This document shows, one piece after another, positions 52,701-62,703 of a stretch of DNA of 64,000 nt. Location of the stretch: NCBI GenBank assembly GCA_016618085.1, contig JABLTG010000117.1, positions 1 to 64,000 of the forward strand, in the 5' to 3' direction. Each line of letters begins with the position of its first letter. The stretch's first letter is position 1. The notes beneath the pieces were generated by a model. The model ran no database searches, was not told the origin of the DNA, and was given only the letters and a program-made list of their open reading frames with translations. This DNA comes from Neovahlkampfia damariscottae (Eukaryota > Heterolobosea > Selenaionea > Neovahlkampfiida > Neovahlkampfiidae). Made by a program: the position numbers and the translations under genes.

Positions 52701-53586
52701 AGCTTACGTTTGGTTTTACAACTTTTGGAATCATAAGAGTAGTATTGTGCAGAAGTACATCCAAATTCATTAAATCCATAAAACTTTATATTATCAACCC
52801 TAGCTCTATTGTTTTGAGCTGTGTTTGTATTTGGATCTAAACCAACAGCAAAAACTGCTTCATTCTAAAATATTGTGAAAAAAATGTTTGCTTACACCCA
52901 TAACCGAAGGGGCAAATGAACCCACTAAATTCCAATCTACTTCATCATCGGAAGTATAAGCATAAAGATTTACACCTGCACGTCGAATTCTGAGTGTTAA
53001 AAAAAAAAAAAAATACTTCACAAATCCATGATAAACTCCGCTCAGCATTGGGTTCTTTACAAGTATTACAGATGGTGCTGAGTTAATACTTGATCTTTTT
53101 ATCACTTTTGTCTTCCTGTTTGAAGATCCATTTTCATAAATGTTCTTGACGGATAAAGCAAGATAAGTAAATCTGTTGAAATCTCCTGCCTGAAAAAGTG
53201 TAAAAAAAAAAAGAATTTTTTACCCATAGAAAAACATGAATTTGATCTAAAACTGTTTGACGATTAAAATCAACAATACGCATGGACATTTCACCATCAC
53301 CGGATAATCTCTTAAAAAAGTTAGAAAAAAAAATAAAAACCCAATATTTGTAGTATATGGCTTCACTTCCAACTGATGGTTCGTAACCAAAAACGGAATC
53401 TGGAGAACTGGTTTGTTTTGCTTGAATATCAAAAGGAGAAACATCCGGAAATGTTTCTGAGTCGGTTAAATCTGTGTTTATAACTCCTGGTGTGGATCCT
53501 GTTGCAGGGTGGCTTATTCCAGTAGAGCATATTTGCTGAAATAGAAAACAAAAAAGAACAACCAACAACCAACTTTTCGTAAACAT
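37788..53586 (-). CDS. Giant polytopic surface protein: EGF repeats, LRR, Ig/TIG-like region, about 9 TM
   Basis: Nine exons encode 5,179 aa: 53586-53341, 53310-53224, 53189-53017, 52989-52896, 52864-52708, 52673-41973, 41939-41658, 41625-38367, 38328-37788. The eight introns (27-38 nt) all keep the frame. The ATG at 53586 begins a signal peptide (MFTKSWLLVVLFCFLF). A beta-rich lectin-like domain follows (to about 460), then 22 EGF-like modules (about 465-1320; CSxxGxCxxPDxCxCxxGYTGxxC), and a short LRR. About 2,300 residues of beta-sandwich, TIG-like repeats come next, then a GCC2/GCC3 Cys-rich module (CPKGTYKLTSGLYACQSC). From residue about 4661 there are some nine membrane helices, two of them in the last exon, and a basic tail. 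Probably an adhesion receptor or anchor. Exon 6 alone is 10.7 kb. Confidence 0.8.
38172..38222. repeat. 51-bp exact duplicate, copy inside the giant gene's last exon
   Basis: The copy inside coding sequence encodes part of the final membrane helix (minus strand EIVSFAIIVSSNILAII). The twin is at 37281-37331. Confidence 0.85.
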
Positions 53587-53892
53587 GACCAATCAGAATA
53601 ATTGACCAATCAATTGATTCACTTGATTTAATAAAATCAAAAAAGTGTTGACATCATGTAATATTTTGCAATATTGATACAAAATAAATCATTATAGAGT
53701 GTTCAAATCATCCAATGAAACTTTGAATCAGTTTTTCAAAAAAAGCCAACTCGTTGACAAGTGAAGACTCACAACTATCAGAAATTTTATATTTTCTTGC
53801 AGAAATGTCCATTTTTCATTTCCAAGTGTTATAATATCTGATTGGTAGAATCTTTCAATTATCCGATAAATAAACGTTGCAAGTTACTGGTG
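53587..53892. promoter_or_regulatory. Divergent promoter region, giant EGF gene and START gene
   Basis: 306 bp between divergent starts. CCAATCA at 53589-53595 and 53606-53612 lies beside the giant gene's ATG. TGATTGG at 53839-53845 lies 48 bp before the START gene's ATG. The central 200 bp shows no other signal. Confidence 0.5.
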
Positions 53893-54610
53893 ATGGGTTT
53901 GTTATCAAAAGAAGAAATTGGATGGGATCTTGAACTTGATAAAATGATTGAAGTTGTAAAAAAAGAAGCAGACAAAAATACATTTAAAGAACACAGCACA
54001 TCTTTCGCTGGATGCAAAATCTACACAAAAAATGGAACTCCAACAAATCAATGGAAAGGTAAAAAATAAGATAAAACTAAACAAAAACAAAGGTAAAATT
54101 AAATCTCATTTTTAACTTTTTTTCAAAGGTGTTTATACAGCAGAAGTTTCAGCAGAAAATATGGTTAAAGGAATCACAACACCAATCATAAAATTGAGAA
54201 AAGAATGGGATTCAACATGTGTTGACTTGAAAGATTTAAAAGTTTTAGACAAAGAAACAGATTTTAAATTATTATATTCAAAACACGCACCTGGTTCAAT
54301 GATGTCATACAGAGACTATATAACAGTCAGAAAAACTGTCACCACCAAAAAGAGGATCTGTATTGCTTCAAAAAGTGTCACTCCGTCCGATAAACAATAT
54401 CAAATTCATGACAAATCTTGTGTCAGAGGAGAGATTTACTTTTCTGCTTTTTGTATTGATATTTTGGATAGTAGTAAATGCAAAGTTACTTTTATTTCAC
54501 ATATGAATCTCAATGGTTGGATATCAAGTGGTGTTTACAATGCCTTAAGTTCAGATCAAGTTTCTGTTCCTGTAAAAGTTGAAGCGCAAATCAAAAAGCA
54601 TAAAAAATAA
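53893..54610 (+). CDS. START-domain lipid-transfer-like protein
   Basis: Exons 53893-54058 and 54129-54610 encode 215 aa. The intron is 70 nt, the longest in the window. START signatures: WKGVYTAEVSAENMVKGI, LRKEWDSTCVDLKDLKVLD (RxxWD), SRD-type MSYRDYITVRKTV, a strand IASKSVT, RGEIYFSAFCID and SHMNLNGWISSGVYNAL (the C-terminal lid). START domains bind sterols, phospholipids or ceramide in a hydrophobic groove. No targeting signal or extra domain is present, so this is a minimal cytosolic StARD4-like carrier. The ligand cannot be told. The upstream frame from 53842 lacks an ATG. Confidence 0.8.
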
Positions 54611-54616
54611 GTTCTT

Positions 54617-57271
54617 TTATTCTTTGAAAATAAATTTTGATTTTAATTCATCATGGTGTCCAAATAGAACCATTGAAGCCCATTTTTCAATTGCACCACG
54701 ATCTTTTTTCATTTCTAATAAAGTGGCTTCTCTCAATGATTCAATTTTGGATTTTCCTTTTTTTAAATTCTTATAAAATGAAACCATCAATGATTTTGCA
54801 CTTGCATCATCAATTTTCCAGAGACTACAAATCACAGTTGAAGCACCAGATTTTGAAAATGCCAAATTTAATCCTAGAATTCCGTCATTTGTAATTTTTC
54901 CTTGACCACTTTCACAAGTGTTCAAGACTACCATTTCACATTTGGAAAAATCAATTTCCAAAATTTCATATGCAAATATTTTCACATTATCTGTTTCTGT
55001 GTCTCTTTCACATTCAATAGATCCTCTGAAAGCGTATTCTTCATGATAAATTTCTGGTTTTTTTGATTCACTATCAGTGTGCGCGGCTACATGGAATATT
55101 GGTGGTGGTTGTTCAGACAGTATTTTAATAATCTTTTCTTTCTTCGCATCTTCTTGATCTAAGACAATTGAACTGTCCAATTTTAACATTTTCATGATAT
55201 CTTGAACTTCTTCAGTTGCATTTGATAAAGGTTTCTCATTATTTTTCGGATTTGAAACAAACAAACATTTTGATTTGTTGTTTAAATTGTTAAACGAATC
55301 GAAATGAAAATCAATATTTTCAAATGAATCACAGAAAGCATATGTATATTCTTCAATGAAAAACTTCCCTGCTGGATTGTTTCTAAATGCTGAAAATGGG
55401 AGCATTGAAATTGATTGATGAGCGACAATGTAAAATACTTCATCTGCAGGCAAAAAAATTTTGATGGGATCTATAAAAGTTTCATAACATTTTTCCAAAA
55501 AGATCATTTTTTCTTCAACTTTCTTTTTTTTTTCTTCGTTCCGAGTTTTGTCTCCAAAAAATCTGAGGTTTTCATCAAATTCCTCATTCAATACATTTTC
55601 TACACACCTGGAAAATGAAAACCCTGTAAAAATATTGACATCTTCAATAGAATCTATTTTTTTGAAGTGTTTGAATTTTCTTCCTTTCATTATCCAAATT
55701 CCAATCGATTTATTATCGATAATGTGATAAATAACAGATGTACCATTAAAATATTGTTTTTTACATTCTATTTTATCATTCACAATTTTTGTTAAAGCTT
55801 CTTCATAGTTTTCTTGTTGAATCAAAAAATTCAAGTAAAAATTCAATTCCTCTGACCGAAACTGTTTAAATGCTACAAAGAATTTTTCTTGTCGATGCTT
55901 TTCTTTCATTTCTTGATAGATTTTAAAGAATTCTTCAAATGATTCTCTTGCTTCTGATTTTTGATTTTGTTTTGTGTAAATCAGTGCAATTTCACAATGA
56001 GTAGTCATTACATCCATTCTTTCTCCAATTTCATTATTAATATCGAGGGAAGTTTTAAAACAATCAAGAGATTTATCATATCGTCCTAAAACATCAAATA
56101 ATTTCCCCATATATTTCAATGTCACAGCTTTACCAAGTTTATTATTTTCGTCTTGAAGTTCCATGGCAAAAATATAATTATCCGTTGAATCTTCATAACA
56201 TTCGAGGTGTAGATAACAAACCCCAAGGTCATTGAATACTTCAGCTTTTTCTGAAGTGGTTAGTTCCATTTTAAGCAACTCTTTAAAACATGAAACAGCT
56301 TCTTGATACCTTTTGCGTGAAGCTCTATTTTTTCCCAAATTTTGTAATGTAGTTATCATATTTTTGTTATCTGGTATAGATCTTTGAATCTCCAAAGCTT
56401 CCTGATATATCTGTTCTGATTTTGTATATTCTCCAAATGAATCGTAATGAGAACCAAGGTTGTTCAAAATGATAGCTGTATTATATCTATCCCCAGTATC
56501 TCTTTTGTACTTCAATACAGCTTCATATATATCTATTGTTTTTTTATAATCTCCAAGTGACGCATAAATTGATCCAAGGTTAGCTAATGTTTCAAATTTG
56601 CTACATTCGTCTATCTCTTTAATTTTTAAAGCTTTTTCATAATAATTTAAGGCTTTGGTATATTTTCCAAGTGCTTTAAAACAATTTCCTAAATTTGACA
56701 ATGAATGTGATTCACACTGTGGATCTTTGTTAATTTGAAGTTCTAGAGCTTTTTTATGATATTGGATTGCTTTTTCATAATCTTCCTTCAATTCATAGCA
56801 TACTCCTAGGTCATTCAAAGATAAAGATTCATTGTCATATTTATCTTTTTGAATGTTCAAAGCATTTGTATGATATTTAATTGCTGTGTCATAATTTCCA
56901 AGATTAAAATGACAAAGGCCAATAGATCCAAAAACTGTTGCTATATCCACTTCATAGCATTCGTTATTTCCCCAAATATTTAAACATTCTTCAAAGCAAA
57001 CAATTGCTTCCTGAAAGTTTGAAGTCTGAATTAAACATAAACCAAGATGTTGCTTCATTTCAGCGTAAATATCATTCATCAATGGCAAATACTTTTTTGT
57101 GTCTGAAGAAATTTTCTGAAGCAAAATTCTTGCATGTTCATGCTTATTTTTATTCATCAACTCAAGTGCTTGGTCACAAAATTTTACAATTATATTATAT
57201 TTCTGAACCATTTCAGGGTCATCAATAACAATTGTTTTTGGTTTTGTTGTCAAGTCTTTTTGAGTCTGCAT
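54617..57271 (-). CDS. TPR-CHAT protein (caspase-HetF-associated-with-TPR protease)
   Basis: Intronless, 884 aa. About ten tetratricopeptide repeats occupy residues 70-470 (e.g. LGNYDTAIKYHTNALNIQ, LGKYTKALNYYEKALKIK, FGEYTKSEQIYQEALEIQ). A CHAT peptidase domain follows, about 600-880. The dyad is intact: His731 in IFHVAAHT and Cys786 in MVVLNTCESGQG, with the conserved end GASTVICSLWKIDDASAKSLMVSFY. CHAT domains are clan CD proteases related to caspases and separase. In bacteria TPR-CHAT proteins act in defence, for example as Craspase partners. In this cell a regulated protease with TPR sensing is inferred. The substrate is unknown. Its CCAATCA element borders the LINE insertion. Confidence 0.85.
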   Translation of the reverse strand: MQTQKDLTTKPKTIVIDDPEMVQKYNIIVKFCDQALELMNKNKHEHARILLQKISSDTKKYLPLMNDIYAEMKQHLGLCLIQTSNFQEAIVCFEECLNIWGNNECYEVDIATVFGSIGLCHFNLGNYDTAIKYHTNALNIQKDKYDNESLSLNDLGVCYELKEDYEKAIQYHKKALELQINKDPQCESHSLSNLGNCFKALGKYTKALNYYEKALKIKEIDECSKFETLANLGSIYASLGDYKKTIDIYEAVLKYKRDTGDRYNTAIILNNLGSHYDSFGEYTKSEQIYQEALEIQRSIPDNKNMITTLQNLGKNRASRKRYQEAVSCFKELLKMELTTSEKAEVFNDLGVCYLHLECYEDSTDNYIFAMELQDENNKLGKAVTLKYMGKLFDVLGRYDKSLDCFKTSLDINNEIGERMDVMTTHCEIALIYTKQNQKSEARESFEEFFKIYQEMKEKHRQEKFFVAFKQFRSEELNFYLNFLIQQENYEEALTKIVNDKIECKKQYFNGTSVIYHIIDNKSIGIWIMKGRKFKHFKKIDSIEDVNIFTGFSFSRCVENVLNEEFDENLRFFGDKTRNEEKKKKVEEKMIFLEKCYETFIDPIKIFLPADEVFYIVAHQSISMLPFSAFRNNPAGKFFIEEYTYAFCDSFENIDFHFDSFNNLNNKSKCLFVSNPKNNEKPLSNATEEVQDIMKMLKLDSSIVLDQEDAKKEKIIKILSEQPPPIFHVAAHTDSESKKPEIYHEEYAFRGSIECERDTETDNVKIFAYEILEIDFSKCEMVVLNTCESGQGKITNDGILGLNLAFSKSGASTVICSLWKIDDASAKSLMVSFYKNLKKGKSKIESLREATLLEMKKDRGAIEKWASMVLFGHHDELKSKFIFKE

Positions 57272-57286
57272 CTTTTTTTGATAAGT

Positions 57287-57299
57287 AAATATGATTGGT
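57287..57299. repeat. Target-site duplication, left copy
   Basis: AAATATGATTGGT just before the LINE's 5' end; the identical 13 bp follow the poly(A) at 61439-61451. The first three A's of the right copy are indistinguishable from the tail, so the certain length is 10 bp. Confidence 0.8.
57292..57298 (-). promoter_or_regulatory. CCAATCA element (minus strand) before the TPR-CHAT gene
   Basis: Plus-strand TGATTGG about 20 bp before the ATG at 57271. It lies inside the LINE target duplication. Confidence 0.5.
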
Positions 57300-57339
57300 C
57301 GGATGGTGTTAGTTTTGGTTCGAAGGGGATAAAGTGAGT

Positions 57340-57937
57340 ATGAGTCTAAAAAGGAATAGAAATGAGTTTGAAACTCATTTCCTTCCTAAATTCAAGCAAA
57401 GGAAACTTGAATGGATAACTACTGTCAATAGCCGACGAATTTTTTTGAAAAAATTTGAATTAAAAAACGAAAATTTTAAAATATCAAAATCTAGCTTCAG
57501 AAAATTCTTGGAAAAATGTAATTCAAACAATTATACAAAATCAAAAGAATAAAAGATTATCAAAGAACATTGCACCTGAAAAAAACGAAAACGAAAATTT
57601 AAAAAACGTCAAAAAATTTAGTGGCAAGAGACACATAAAATTGGTAGATGATCCAACTTCATTAAAATATAATGACTTAATATTTGATTTTAATTTTGAA
57701 AAACAGATTTTTAAAAAATCCAAGAAAAATGAAGAAAGAAAAGAAGAAAAAGAAGAAGAAATTAAAACAGCTTGTATTAAAGAAGGAATAAAATGTCAAG
57801 AAGAAAGAATTGAAACTCTTTTTAAAATGACACAAAATTTAAAAAAAGAAATTAAAAAAACACAACATCCCAAAAGAAAACAAATGTTCGAAGAGTGGTA
57901 TCAGTTGAACATGAAGGTTTTAAATACAGCAAAATAA
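57340..57937 (+). pseudogene. LINE ORF1, frameshifted
   Basis: The ATG at 57340 opens a 70-aa basic frame ending at 57552. The continuing Lys/Glu-rich coding sequence shifts frame and runs to 57937 (IKTACIKEGIKCQEERIETL). It has coiled-coil, nucleic-acid-binding character but no zinc knuckle. It lies where LINE ORF1 proteins are expected. Confidence 0.55.
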
Positions 57938-58008
57938 CATCATGCTGCAATATTAGAAGAAATGAAAGAAAAATCCCTCTCAGAATTTCTCACAATAATT
58001 AGTTAGTT

Positions 58009-58810
58009 ATGTCTTCTAAATTGAAAAAGTATTCTGGAAATGTGAATGGAGGTTTACCTGATAAATTTATTGGGACTGAATTGTTTGCAAATTATGATAT
58101 TATTTGCCTCCAAGAAACACATATTCCACAAAAATCAATTAAAGAACGAAATCTGAGGAGATTTTTCAAACAACATTTTCACACTTTTATGTCAAATGCA
58201 GATGGAGCTTATGAAGGAGTAATGACATTAGTGAGAAAAGAATTAGGAATACCACAACAAATTAAACCAGAAATAATTGATAACGGGAGAATTTTATGAG
58301 TTAAAATAGATTTCGAAGGGGATGACGAAGAATCATCAACCGTTATCAATTATTATGTACCAACAGGAAAGAAAGTAAATGGAAGAAATGGAAACAATGA
58401 AAATTACTTACATAATTTATATTTTAGATTAAAACAAATTTATAGAAGAAGAAGAGATACAAAATTCATTTTTGTAGGAGATTGGAATACAATTGGAAAA
58501 CAAGATAATGACAGAACATGGCAAAATGAACCGACTTTTTCAAAAAAAAAGATTAGAAAGAGTAGATTTTGAAAATGAAATAGATTTATTATCCTTTTGA
58601 AATTTTCAAACAAGAAGATGATTTAATTTTTTCATACGTTGGGGAGAAAGAAATAGATGGAATTTTAAAAAGTTATAAAGGAAGAATTGACTATATGATG
58701 ACAGATTTTGATACACTTCCTTTAATTTTTGATTATAAAATTATTCATCCACTAGTAACATCAGATCATAATGCAATTCACATTCAACTTTGGAGAGAAT
58801 TCAAAAAAAT
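58009..58810 (+). pseudogene. LINE apurinic-like endonuclease domain
   Basis: EEP-fold landmarks occur in order: NVNG, DIICLQETH (catalytic Glu), VINYYVP, FIFVGDWN and VTSDHNAIHI (catalytic Asp-His). The frame is interrupted by a TGA at 58297-58299 and a shift around 58545-58660. All catalytic blocks are nonetheless recognisable. Confidence 0.75.
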
Positions 58811-59074
58811 TGAAGAAAAAACTAAAATTGAATTTAATTTTGAACCAATAGAGAAATTTCAATTATGGAATGATTTATCCAAAGATTTAAAATTTGATCA
58901 AACAAATATTAATATTGAACAAGAAATGAGAGATTTTAAATTAAAAATGATGAATAAAATGGTGAAATCTTTGGATATAAAGAGATAAATTGTAAAAAGA
59001 GAAAATTAAAAACAACAAAACGACAAAAAATTAAGGATACTTTGACTAATGGAGATTCCTGAGGAAATGTCACA

Positions 59075-59926
59075 AATATTATTCATCAAGAAATTAACAT
59101 TGAACATGTCAAATGTTTACGTTCAGTAAAACAAGGTGATCCACTTGCACCTTAGTTATTCTCTGTTTTTATTGCATATAGCTTATCACAAATCAAATTT
59201 ATCATTAAAAAAGCTGAAATCAAAAATTTCTTTTCATTTGAATATGATAGTCAAAAAATAATTGATATTGTTGTTAAATTTTTTAAAGATCATTATATGG
59301 AAATTAGTATTAAGAAAACGAAAATTATTACAAATTCATATGTCCCTAAAGATCCCCTAAAACTAGATGATGAAGAAATTAAAATAAAAAATGCAAGTGA
59401 AATTTTTAGATTAGTTGGATACTTTATGAATTTAAATTTGAAATTTGATAATAAAAAAAGAATGAATCAAGCAATTTTAAGTTTACAAAATTTAAACGAA
59501 TTTAATGGTTTTAATGCTAGAAATTTAAAATTAGCTATTAATGCATTAATGCAATCAAGATTATATGGAATACCTTTTATTAAATTTTCAAATAAAGAAG
59601 GTAAAAAACTTGACAAAATGATAATAAAATTGATCCAAAAAAATCTGAAAATCACAAATTTCTATCGTTTAAATCATTTTCAAGAATTGTTAAGAGATTT
59701 TAGAGAACCAACAATTATTATTCATAAAAGATTGACAGCAAATCGAATTTTAAATTACATGAATTCAAATTCATCATTTGGAAAATTATTTGAATTAAAA
59801 GACAAATCAATTCAATATATTATTAAATATTTAGAACCAAAATTTAGAATTAAAGAAAAAAATGAAATAAATACAAGACAAAGAAACATTTTTTTGAAAG
59901 AAAATGTTGATTATCACAAAAAATAA
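59075..59926 (+). pseudogene. LINE reverse-transcriptase remnant lacking the palm
   Basis: After the endonuclease only about 250 bp precede RSVKQGDPLAP, the RT block RQGDPLSP, so the fingers are missing. A stop follows directly. The next matching piece is MEISIKKTKIITNS, the post-palm NxxKT block, so the YxDD motif is gone. The frame 59297-59926 (209 aa) is the thumb/connection region. Confidence 0.7.
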
Positions 59927-60076
59927 GAAATTTAAAGTATTATTCAAATCGATGGGATATCTGACAAGAAATTAAAGACCATTCGAAATCAATATAAAAA
60001 TTTTGATACAACTTATGATTTAAAGAAGAAGTTTAAGAAAAAGAAAAAATTTTTAAAAAAATCAACAAATGATGAA

Positions 60077-60505
60077 GTGATTTATGTTGCAACTGATGGG
60101 TCAAAGAAAAATGATTTAAATCAAGGAACTTTTTCAATTATTTTTGTTACAGCAAGAAGAGAATCACTAAATGAAATAAAATTAAAAATTGAAAATGAAG
60201 AATGTTTCATCTGGAAAGCAAAATTGAAAAGGGAGAATATTTTTGAATTAGAAGGAACAGCATTATATTATGCTGCAAAACTCCTTCCATATTTGCTTGA
60301 ACATGATCAATATCCTGATGATTATGAAATTTTTACTGATTCACAATCCAATATTCAAATAAATACTGGAAGTTGTCTTAAAAATAATGATCAAACATTA
60401 CAAAACTTTTATATTATGAATTTAAAAAGAATAATTTTAAAAATATTGAACATGTTGTGTCACATCAAGACTTGGATCAAAATTTTTCACAAAGGGAAAA
60501 AATGA
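60077..60505 (+). pseudogene. LINE RNase H domain
   Basis: VIYVATDGSKK (first Asp), ELEGTALYYAAKLL (Glu) and YEIFTDSQSN (second Asp) give the RNase HI catalytic order. The 142-aa frame is open. The last His/Asp block is unclear past a frame change near 60440. Confidence 0.7.
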
Positions 60506-60615
60506 AAAGATCATTCTAAACCAATTTGCAGATGATTTAGCAGAACAAGTATATGAAAATCAAAAAATTTTTGAAATAGAAGAATTTCCTTTCTATGTGA
60601 CTGAAATTAATGATG

Positions 60616-61332
60616 AAAACGACAAATCATTTAAATCATTTAAATTTAGAACAAATTAAAACTATGCTTTATGAAATGAAACAATCTTATTTTAACAATG
60701 ATAAAGGAATGAAAAAGTTATTTATGAGTTATACAAAGAAATTTGGAATTTATATCAAAAAATTACTTATACTGATCAAAGAAATAACTCAGAAAATCAA
60801 TCAAAATCAAATGTCAGAAAAAAATGACAGAATTGATTCAATTTTTGAAGAAGAAGAAGAGGAAGAAGAAATTGAAATAAATTCATAACATCAATCCAGA
60901 AACTACAAGTAAAATTCAATACATGAAAGAAATTGAAAATGGCAACTTTGAAAATCTTAAAATCTTGTCAATTGAAAGTTATCCATTTAAAGATTTGTAT
61001 CATTTAAATATAAAAGGAACAAACCTTGAAAAGTTAAAATTAGAAGAAGAAAAAGAGGAACTATTTGTAGACTTAAAAAAGATTCAAACACCAGCTCAAC
61101 TTCAACTGATAATTCAAAATTTGAAAAAGAAGTAAAAGATCTAAAAATTCAAGTACTTGAAAACTCAAAACAAATTCAACAAAATAACACAACTTGTAAA
61201 ACTAATAGTAATTCAATCAACAGATTAGCTGCTTCATTATCTAATCTTAAAAAATTAGTTGATGACCAAATTGAACTTTCAAAAAACATGCAATTGGTAA
61301 TTGCACAATTTAACACACCAATTGGAGAATAA
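60616..61332 (+). pseudogene. LINE 3' coding region, coiled-coil
   Basis: Three overlapping frames after RNase H encode Lys/Glu/Asn-rich helical sequence, with an EEEEEEEE run near 60846-60870 and a final heptad-like stretch (LAASLSNLKKLVDDQIEL) ending at 61332. No catalytic motif is visible. It may be the C-terminus of ORF2 or a third ORF. About 90 bp of 3' UTR precede the poly(A). Confidence 0.45.
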
Positions 61333-61438
61333 TATACTGCTTCAGTCAAATCTCTCAGTCGGATCAAGAGTCTCAGTAGAGAATTGACCAAACTTTTGTA
61401 TAATAAAATTTTTTAGTTTTAAAAAAAAAAAAAAAAAA

Positions 61439-61451
61439 AAATATGATTGGT
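61439..61451. repeat. Target-site duplication, right copy
   Basis: AAATATGATTGGT directly after the LINE poly(A). It matches 57287-57299. Confidence 0.8.
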
Positions 61452-61484
61452 GAAAAAATTGGAATTTTTGTTATTTTTATTTTT

Positions 61485-62516
61485 TTACTTTACAAGTATA
61501 CCTTTTGGTTTCTCTAAATCTTTAATTTTTTGTTCAATTTTTTCAATGACATATTCATGATTTATTTGAATATCTTCATCTTCTTCTTTTGAGACCCGAC
61601 GAAATTCTCTTTTTCCATTGGAAAAATACATTCTATAGTAAATCATTGGTTCGGTTTGTAAGTTAGCAACAATTTTCCGATGTTTAAGAATCTCTTCCAA
61701 TTTTGGTAAAGCTTTAGAGTCCAAATTACTTAGATTCTTTTGGTATTTCCAAAATTCAGTATACCAATTATTTTCATTTAATCCAAGTTCATTTTCCTTT
61801 TGTTTGTATAGGTTGTAATGGTACATATATTCCTCCCTCTTTGATTTGTTTGGTTCAATAAAATGTTTGTTTAAATTAAACGATAACTTATCTTTTGGTG
61901 CTCTATTAACCTTTTTTTCTGCAACTTCATGGCAAATAATTTCAAAGTCTCCAAGGAAATTATTTTTTCTTCCATCAACAAAATAAAATTTTAAAAAATT
62001 TACACTCTGGATATCAATGTTTGGTGCATCAAAAAAGATATCAGAAACTTGGTCAGGTTCAATTTCTGGAACTTTGCACATTTCTTTGTTGTCATAAAAT
62101 ATACCACCATTCCATTTAGCACTTCCATTGTTCATTACTAACATTTTAACTTTATTCTCGTTTAAATCTAAAATTGAGTTTATATAGTGAACTGAAGGTA
62201 TTTTTGAATCTTGTAAAGGTGTGAAACAACAAGTATAGACTTTTTTTGTTTTTTCAAATTGAACTACAAATGAAAAATTTTGTTCTTCTTTTACGTTTTC
62301 CAAAATAAACTCGAGAACAACCATAGAAGAAACTTCTGAATAAATCCAGTCAACATGTTGAAGTAAAATTGATTTTGTCTCGTCAAACTGGACTTTTCCA
62401 AATATATTTTTATCTTCAAACACAATTCTCTTGATGAATTTATGTAGAGTTATTGTTTCTGTTTTTACAAATGGAAGCAAGGAGGTTTTTGGTGGAGAGA
62501 TTTCAATGAATGACAT
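61485..62516 (-). CDS. Hypothetical protein, beta-rich N-terminus
   Basis: 343 aa, intronless; I do not recognise the family. The N-terminal two thirds are beta-strand-like with alternating hydrophobics (FSFVVQFEKTKKVYTCCF, VKMLVMNNGSAKWNGGIFYD), resembling a C2-like or carbohydrate-binding sandwich. The C-terminal third is helical and charged (KREEYMYHYNLYKQKENEL), ending in a likely coiled coil. It has no signal peptide, membrane segment or catalytic motif. CCAATCA (62540-62546) stands 24-30 bp before the ATG, supporting a real gene. Its 3' end lies 34 bp from the LINE target duplication. Confidence 0.6.
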   Translation of the reverse strand: MSFIEISPPKTSLLPFVKTETITLHKFIKRIVFEDKNIFGKVQFDETKSILLQHVDWIYSEVSSMVVLEFILENVKEEQNFSFVVQFEKTKKVYTCCFTPLQDSKIPSVHYINSILDLNENKVKMLVMNNGSAKWNGGIFYDNKEMCKVPEIEPDQVSDIFFDAPNIDIQSVNFLKFYFVDGRKNNFLGDFEIICHEVAEKKVNRAPKDKLSFNLNKHFIEPNKSKREEYMYHYNLYKQKENELGLNENNWYTEFWKYQKNLSNLDSKALPKLEEILKHRKIVANLQTEPMIYYRMYFSNGKREFRRVSKEEDEDIQINHEYVIEKIEQKIKDLEKPKGILVK

Positions 62517-62539
62517 AGCTGAAGTTGAATGTTATTGGT

Positions 62540-62546
62540 CCAATCA
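62540..62546. promoter_or_regulatory. CCAATCA element before the hypothetical gene
   Basis: CCAATCA on the plus strand, with an overlapping-region ATTGG at 62534-62538. Together they form a palindrome-like ATTGGTCCAAT. Confidence 0.5.
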
Positions 62547-62603
62547 TCAGTTATAAAAGCAAGTTAATCATTTCTAATCAATCACCCCTGCTTTTTATGT
62601 TAG

Positions 62604-62703
62604 AAGACCTGGACAAAGTTTGTTGAATTCAAGCTCACATGAAGAAATCCACACAAACTTGAGCTGACAAAGTCACCATGTTTGACCTGAGAAGCAAGGT
62701 CTT
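62604..62703. ncRNA. Structured 100-bp island, candidate RNA
   Basis: AAGACCT (62604-62610) pairs exactly with AGGTCTT (62697-62703). Inside, AAGTTTGT (62616-62623) pairs with ACAAACTT (62653-62660), and TGAC/GTCA makes a small hairpin after it. Base composition is clearly less AT-rich than the flanks. No open frame crosses it. Strand and identity are unknown. Confidence 0.3.

Larger units (their letters stand above)
57300..61441 (+). mobile_element. LINE (EN-RT-RNase H type), 4.1 kb, internally deleted
   Basis: A non-LTR retrotransposon with a GC-richer 5' leader from 57300, a Lys-rich first ORF, an endonuclease, reverse-transcriptase remains, an RNase H domain, a coiled-coil tail and a 21-nt poly(A) at 61421-61441. 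It is bounded by a 10-13 bp target-site duplication, so the insertion itself is intact end to end. Inside, it is broken by stops and frame changes, and the RT lacks its palm YADD segment, so it cannot move by itself. EN plus RNase H places it near the I/R1-like group of LINEs; the clade is not certain. It sits between the TPR-CHAT promoter and the 3' end of the gene at 61485-62516. Confidence 0.85.
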
